NCBI GenBank assembly: GCA_021791455.1
Contig: JAJYWM010000209.1
Coordinates: 1-10,439, forward strand
Length of the DNA stretch: 10,439 nucleotides
Direction of reading: 5' to 3'
From: a bacterium
Lineage (GTDB): Bacteria; Chloroflexota; Dormibacteria; UBA8260; Bog-877
Shown: piece after piece, positions 6,807 through 10,439 of the stretch
Layout: each line of letters begins with the position of its first letter
Position numbering within the stretch: position 1 is the first letter of the stretch
Notes under the pieces: generated by a model
The model's database searches: none
What the model was told of the DNA's origin: nothing
Seen by the model: the letters and a program-made list of their open reading frames with translations, nothing else
Made by a program: the position numbers and the translations under genes

Positions 6807-6819
6807 GGGGTCCTCTACA
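6807..6819 (-). repeat. right inverted repeat of the IS110-type element
   Basis: GGGGTCCTCTACA, an exact reverse complement of 5319-5331. It immediately precedes the broken 5' end of the IS1634-type transposase remnant. Confidence 0.7.
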
Positions 6820-6837
6820 GGTAAGGGACCCACCCTG

Positions 6838-7259
6838 CAGTTGCGAGGGAGGCTCATCTGGACGGCAAGTACCTGGTCCGCAGCTCCGACCCCGAGATGA
6901 CCGCCGATGAGATCGCGGTGGGTTACAAGCAGCTGCTGCAGGTGGGGCGGGGCTGGCGGGACATGAAGACCACCTTGGATCTACGCCCCGTGTACCACCG
7001 CAAGGAGGAGCGGATTAGGGCCCACAACGTGCTGTGCTGGCTGGCCCTGCTGCTGATCCGGGTGGTCGAGAACCAGACCGGGCAGACCTGGCGCAACCTT
7101 CGCCATGAGCTCCAACGGCTCCATCCGGTGACTCTCGCGACCGACCACGGAACCGTGGCCCAGTGCTCGCAGCTCACGCCTGGTCAGCAAGCCATCCTCC
7201 GGCAACTCGCGATGCCTGACCCGCCCCGCTTCCACAACTTCCGCCCTAGAGCGACCTGA
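6838..7259 (+). pseudogene. IS1634-type transposase, C-terminal remnant
   Basis: The frame is open from a TAA at 6822 and becomes convincing at REAHLDGKYLVRSSDPEM. It continues with IAVGYKQLLQVGRGWRDMKT, PVYHRKEERIRAHN and WLALLLIRVVEN, and ends in LTPGQQAILRQL...PPRF before the stop at 7257-7259. These are well-known C-terminal motifs of IS1634-type (IS4-superfamily DDE) transposases, including the YxxL-x(6)-RDMK region and RIxAHxxxCWLALLL. Full proteins have several hundred residues; only about 140 remain, and the first two catalytic acidic residues are gone. The break coincides with the right end of the IS110-type element. An ATG at 6897 is internal to the conserved sequence and is not a true start. 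Confidence 0.85.
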
Positions 7260-7616
7260 CCGGCCCCCAGTTCAACCTACGGGCCTGTAGTCACAAACAT
7301 TTTCCTGGCTACGTGCGTCAAAAGCCAGTGTTCTTGCAGCCTTTCTGTCCGATGGTGCCCATGGACCTGCGAAACCCAGGGCAGACTGTCCGGCTCCGAG
7401 CTGTTCTCGGAGCCGATTGGCCCGCCTGCTCACCTTGGCGCATAGAAGCTCAACCACAACGCGGCGGCCTCGGTCGGAAGCTGGCGCCAAGGCCTGCGCC
7501 TGTGAAGCCCAGAGTCACCGAGCCCGCCGTCCGAGTTGGCCAGTAGGGCACGATCTCGGTCGCGATGTAGGAACCGGATTACGTCCCTATGTATCCGTCG
7601 TAGGGCTTCACAAGGC
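7260..7616. other. gene-free gap with IS-end-like sequence and hairpins
   Basis: No convincing gene is present. The first part, with CTGTAGTCACAAACATTTT at 7285-7303 and a CTGGCT/AGCCAG pair (7305-7310, 7323-7328), probably belongs to the right end of the IS1634-type element. A perfect 10-bp stem hairpin follows at 7391-7415. An inverted pair TGTGAAGCCC (7501-7510) / GGGCTTCACA (7603-7612) brackets about 90 bases and ends at the glycosyltransferase stop codon. I can assign no function to the second half. Confidence 0.4.
7391..7415. other. perfect 10-bp stem hairpin
   Basis: CGGCTCCGAG-CTGTT-CTCGGAGCCG is a perfect inverted repeat with a 5-base loop. It is not followed by a T-run on either strand, so an intrinsic terminator is unlikely. 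It may be an IS-end structure or a protein-binding palindrome. Confidence 0.5.
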
Positions 7617-9257
7617 TCACGTGTGCTGAATGGCCTGCCTGCCATCGCCTGTGACCGCTGGGTGCCCCGGACTCTCCGACCCAGCCGGTACCCACCAACT
7701 ATGTCGAACCAAATGCAGCATCGCCTCCTGCTGGCACTTCTGTCCCTGCCTGTGTCGATGCAGCGACCGGCCACTTAGGTCTTTATTCGACAGCAGCGTC
7801 AAATATGGAGAGCTCAGGGCGGCTAGAGCAACGAACAAGCACGGCACGATGCTTCCACCGACCGTCCATGCCACCAGGAGCAGCAAAGCACCGAATGCGA
7901 GCTCTTGGGCGTTTGCTTGAAGGGCACGGCCCAATGTAATCTGACCCGTCTGCTTCGGTGTCACCAGGAAGTCCGCTCTTCCGAAAACTGAAAGTACAGA
8001 CGCCACAAGACTGGTATATAGCATCGAGCCATAGAGCGCGAAGCAGTGAAGGCAGTAGCTTGCGATAGCGCCGTAGTGGCCACTTCTTCCATAGGTAAGG
8101 ATGTCATTTGCCATCGGGGCAATCAGAAATGTTACTGTTGGTCCCAGCATCCAGAGAGGGTAGTGAATTTGGAACCCCAACAGCGGAAGGCAAACAACTG
8201 CAATCACAATGTAGGTGAAGAAGAGAGCAGTCAGTGGGAGCGAGTATGTAAACAAGACAATGTCGAGCTTCTCAAACCACGTCATTGGTGACACAAGCAT
8301 GGCGTATGTGAAGTTGCGAATGAACTCGATGTTGCCTTTAGTCCACTTTAGGTGCCGCCTCTTGAAGGCAAGATAGCTAACCGGAAACTCCTCGCCACAA
8401 AGAATGTCAGGCGCGAAAACGGTGTAGAAGCCAGAGACTCGTGCACGGATACTGAATGCCAAGTCCTCGGCCACCACATCTGGGAAGCCCCCGCTAGCCT
8501 CGTAGCACGGCCGGCTCACCATGGCTCCGTGCCCCAAGAGGGATAAGAACCCGTAGCGGTCCTTCACCGACTGGTACGCTGGCCAGTGGGCATCCACACC
8601 CGGTCCAAATTGCTCCATGAACCGATTTGTGCCGCCGATTGCGTGGTGATTGGCCTGCACTATTCCGATGTCGGGCCGAGCAAAGTAGTCCAGTGCACGG
8701 GATATGAAATTTGGAGGGATGGTTTCGTCGCTATCGAGAATGACAAAGTAGTCGAAAGAGGCGTTTCGCAGGTAGTTGTTGAGGTTCCCCGCCTTGAAGC
8801 CCTGCCTATCAGGTCGCCGGATCACTGAGATTCCGTGTTGCTGCGCAAAGTGGTCGATGGCTTGAACAAACTCGAGCTGCCGTGAGTCGTCGAGTATGAC
8901 CACTGTGTAGTTGTCGTAGGTTTGGTGCATGCTGGCGAGTAGACGACTTTCGTTAAAGTCGTTGCACGTGCAGTAGGCCAGGACAACTTTAGGCATCTGG
9001 CTCCTGTACATGTGGTCGGGGGTCACATCGGTTAGCCTGCGTTTGAGGTACAGCTGATAGAACAGGGTGTAGACCACATCCTTGGTTCCGTTGAGCCAGA
9101 AGTAGCCAATAAAGATTGCCAGCACTCCCACCAAGATACCGGCGATCGGTAGGTGCTTCCAGCCGGCATCTACCTGCGCAGAGAGTGAAGACGCTGAGAC
9201 TGCTATCAGAGTCCCCCACACGGACAATATCAGCAGATATACTTTTGGCGACTTCAT
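7617..9257 (-). CDS. membrane-bound family 2 glycosyltransferase, cellulose-synthase-like
   Basis: This is probably a processive-type glycosyltransferase that adds sugars from a nucleotide donor to a growing polysaccharide at the inner membrane. Two N-terminal membrane helices (about 5-25 and 36-55) precede the GT-A domain. Its motifs are DDS (123-125), DSDE (175-178), the catalytic ED (264-265) and KRRHLKW (299-305), a variant of QxxRW with Lys for Arg. At least four hydrophobic segments follow (about 335-360, 367-385, 397-425 and 453-490). ATG 9257 was chosen because the membrane helix starts there; upstream frame to 9530 is low-complexity and GC-rich. No good ribosome binding site is visible. 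The gene is far less GC-rich than its surroundings. The last 50 or so residues lie in GC-rich DNA and look unlike the family. The sugar and product are unknown. Confidence 0.85.
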   Translation of the reverse strand: MKSPKVYLLILSVWGTLIAVSASSLSAQVDAGWKHLPIAGILVGVLAIFIGYFWLNGTKDVVYTLFYQLYLKRRLTDVTPDHMYRSQMPKVVLAYCTCNDFNESRLLASMHQTYDNYTVVILDDSRQLEFVQAIDHFAQQHGISVIRRPDRQGFKAGNLNNYLRNASFDYFVILDSDETIPPNFISRALDYFARPDIGIVQANHHAIGGTNRFMEQFGPGVDAHWPAYQSVKDRYGFLSLLGHGAMVSRPCYEASGGFPDVVAEDLAFSIRARVSGFYTVFAPDILCGEEFPVSYLAFKRRHLKWTKGNIEFIRNFTYAMLVSPMTWFEKLDIVLFTYSLPLTALFFTYIVIAVVCLPLLGFQIHYPLWMLGPTVTFLIAPMANDILTYGRSGHYGAIASYCLHCFALYGSMLYTSLVASVLSVFGRADFLVTPKQTGQITLGRALQANAQELAFGALLLLVAWTVGGSIVPCLFVALAALSSPYLTLLSNKDLSGRSLHRHRQGQKCQQEAMLHLVRHSWWVPAGSESPGHPAVTGDGRQAIQHT

Positions 9258-9555
9258 ATGAGGGTAGCGGCCATCAGGCCATGGGGATCCGAGGTGCCGA
9301 CGGGGCCTGGTGGCTCGGCCCGGGCTGCCGCCGCTCGCCCCGGTATTCAGGGGCCGTGAGGCGCTCGGAGCGTCCCGGACCGCTGGAGCTCCTGCCGGTC
9401 GAGGTGTGAGCGATAGAGGTGACGGAGCGGAATTGCCTGACTTCAAGGGGTTCCTGTGCTTATGGATCCTTGGTGGTGGCCAGCTTGTTACCTGCGAGAC
9501 CGTCCCACGCATTGAGCTCGATGGTTGCATGATCGGGAAGGAGCGGAGCCGGTGT
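9258..9555. other. GC-rich gap upstream of the glycosyltransferase
   Basis: No gene is supported here. Open frames on both strands are rich in Pro, Arg, Gly and Ser and lack recognisable motifs. I found no well-spaced minus-strand promoter or Shine-Dalgarno sequence for the glycosyltransferase. The stretch is probably derived from IS ends. Confidence 0.4.
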
Positions 9556-10439
9556 TTACAACTCTGTCACCGGTCGCGTCCGATTTGGGTTTGCCGCGGA
9601 GCCGGGGAGGCCCTTTCTCAGGTGAGGGGTTTGCCGGACGTTGTGTGGGATCGTGGCGGGGGCGAGATAGGGTCGATCCCTGTCCGATGTCGCAGCGGGG
9701 GCCGTCATCTGGAAGGCCGAGGCGAGTCCCGGGAGTAGGAACTTAGAGCCCAGGAGCGTGTAGCCGGAATTTTTCGTCAAGGGTGGGGTGAGCGGGGTGC
9801 GGTGGATCCAAACCTTGTGTGAATTCCGGGGAGGCGGTTTGGGGCCGAGTAGGTAGCCGTTGACCGGTCGGAAGCCGCGGGCGCGGGGGCCAGGAAGGGC
9901 TTGGCGATCGCCCCCGCGGATTAGGCGGTGCTGGCCAGTGGTCTTGCCAGAGGAGGCTGGGAGGGAACCCATAGAGGTGGGGCGAAGGCGCTCTCGGAGC
10001 GCATCCGCTCGGGTGGTCTGCTTCCAGGCCCCGGACTGCAGCAGGTCGGAGTAGAGGGAGCCCAGCCACTCCAGCTGGGCTGGGGTTGCCAAGCGCTGGT
10101 AGCCGATGAGGCAGCACACCAGGGTCCAGTTCTTCTGCTCCACGTGGCAGTTGTCGTTCTTGTGCTCGGGGCGGGAGCGGAAGAGCAGGATCCCGGTCTG
10201 CTGGCACCAGCGCAGCAGATGCCAGTTGATGAACTCGCTGCCGTTGTCCGGGTGCAGCCCCAACAGCGGGAAGGGCAGCTGGCGCTGGATGTGTTCCAAG
10301 GCCGCCACGATCCCGGTCTGCCCCTTGCCCATGACCGCCATCCTCTCGGTCCAACCGGTGCAGAGATCGGTGGCGCACAGGGTCCAGATCCACTCGCCGG
10401 CGGCCACCTCGCCGCTGTGGGAGACCAGGTCGATCTCCA
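9556..10439 (-). pseudogene. DDE integrase-type transposase, partial and probably C-terminally degraded
   Basis: The frame enters from the right edge with EIDLVSHSG and continues through GEWIWTLCATDLCTGWTERM, LPFPLLGLHPDNGSEFIN, RSRPEHKNDNCHVEQKNW and LIGYQRLATPAQLEWLGSLY. These give the retroviral-integrase-type acidic triad: Asp in EIDLV, Asp in PDNGSEF and Glu in HVEQKN. The family is the rve-domain transposase often listed under IS481 or unclassified IS. From about 10040 downward the expected sequence, usually ending in a TPYQRLL-like segment, is not recognisable in any frame. The open frame instead runs on to 9556 in Arg/Pro-rich text. I infer a frameshift, deletion or recombination there. 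The N-terminal helix-turn-helix lies outside the window. ATG- or GTG-like starts inside this sequence are not true starts. Confidence 0.75.
9764..9829. repeat. 8-bp inverted pair behind the DDE transposase
   Basis: CCGGAATT (9764-9771) and AATTCCGG (9822-9829) are reverse complements 50 bases apart, inside the unrecognisable tail of the transposase frame. The surrounding T-rich and GTG-rich sequence differs from coding DNA nearby and may be an IS terminus. Confidence 0.3.

Larger units (their letters stand above)
5319..6819 (+). mobile_element. intact IS110/IS1111-type insertion sequence
   Basis: A 13-bp perfect inverted repeat, TGTAGAGGACCCC at 5319-5331 and its complement at 6807-6819, brackets a complete IS110-family transposase. 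The span of about 1.5 kb is normal for the family. Members of the IS1111 subgroup have sub-terminal inverted repeats of this size a few bases inside the true ends, so the element probably extends roughly 3-7 bases beyond these coordinates. Both repeats are accompanied by a hairpin with a 6-bp stem and 3-base loop (5345-5359 and 6789-6803). The flanks are remnants of two other IS elements, both broken at this point, which fits an insertion into older IS debris. No target duplication is expected for this family. Confidence 0.65.

Noticed and set aside
7391..7415. Hairpin as an intrinsic terminator
   Set aside because: There is no T-run on either side and no intact gene directly upstream that would need it.
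7430..7774. Minus-strand open frame of 114 aa beside the glycosyltransferase stop
   Set aside because: It overlaps the glycosyltransferase end in another frame, is Arg-rich without recognisable motifs, and has no ribosome binding site; high GC favours such chance frames.
9258..9530. N-terminal extension of the glycosyltransferase up to an ATG at 9530
   Set aside because: The extension is Pro/Ser/Arg-rich, lies in GC-rich DNA, and precedes the natural hydrophobic N-terminus starting at ATG 9257.
9310..9738. Plus-strand frame of 142 aa opposite the gap and the DDE transposase tail
   Set aside because: The composition is Gly/Arg/Ser-rich with no domain, and it crosses a region that is partly transposase on the other strand.
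9801..9830. GTG-rich and EcoRI-like sequence as a defined IS terminus
   Set aside because: Only an 8-bp inverted pair supports it and no matching far end is in the window, so I list it as a weak repeat only.

Overview
The window comes from a GC-rich bacterial chromosome. The left half is an ordinary housekeeping operon and the right half is a patchwork of insertion sequences around a foreign-looking gene. The order mutS-mutL-miaA-hflX with lexA at the end is typical of Bacillota and relatives, where hfq usually sits between miaA and hflX. Here hfq is absent. The high GC (about 65-70% in sampled lines of the core genes) and rare TTG starts suggest a high-GC Bacillota-like lineage (Symbiobacteria or Limnochordia type). 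This placement is inferred from gene order only, with no marker gene to confirm it.

Positions 1-4239 (+ strand) hold the 3' end of mutS, then mutL, miaA and hflX. All are joined by 4-base stop/start overlaps (TTGA, ATGA, TTGA), so this is one translationally coupled transcript for mismatch repair, tRNA A37 modification and ribosome rescue. lexA lies convergent at 4262-4891 (- strand), only 22 bp from hflX. It has its own promoter, a Gram-positive-type operator half-match at the start point and a separate 16-bp palindrome upstream.

Positions about 5034-7330 are an IS graveyard. A C-terminal transposase remnant with an IS256-like end (5034-5318) is followed by an intact IS110/IS1111-type element with a full-length DEDD transposase (5393-6412). 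That element is bracketed by a perfect 13-bp inverted repeat (5319-5331 / 6807-6819). Behind the transposase lies a hairpin-rich non-coding stretch of nearly 400 bp, a good candidate for the element's bridge RNA. The C-terminal part of an IS1634-type transposase follows directly (about 6838-7259).

Positions 7617-9257 (- strand) encode a membrane family 2 glycosyltransferase of cellulose-synthase-like architecture. Its DNA is much poorer in GC (about 47-53% in sampled lines) than everything around it, and the change is abrupt at both ends, which points to horizontal acquisition. The window closes with a second DDE transposase (9556-10439, - strand), cut by the window edge and apparently degraded at its C-terminus.

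The most interesting parts are the self-contained IS110/IS1111-like element with its putative guide RNA and outward-facing -35 box, the GC-poor glycosyltransferase island between transposase remnants, and the lexA control region.
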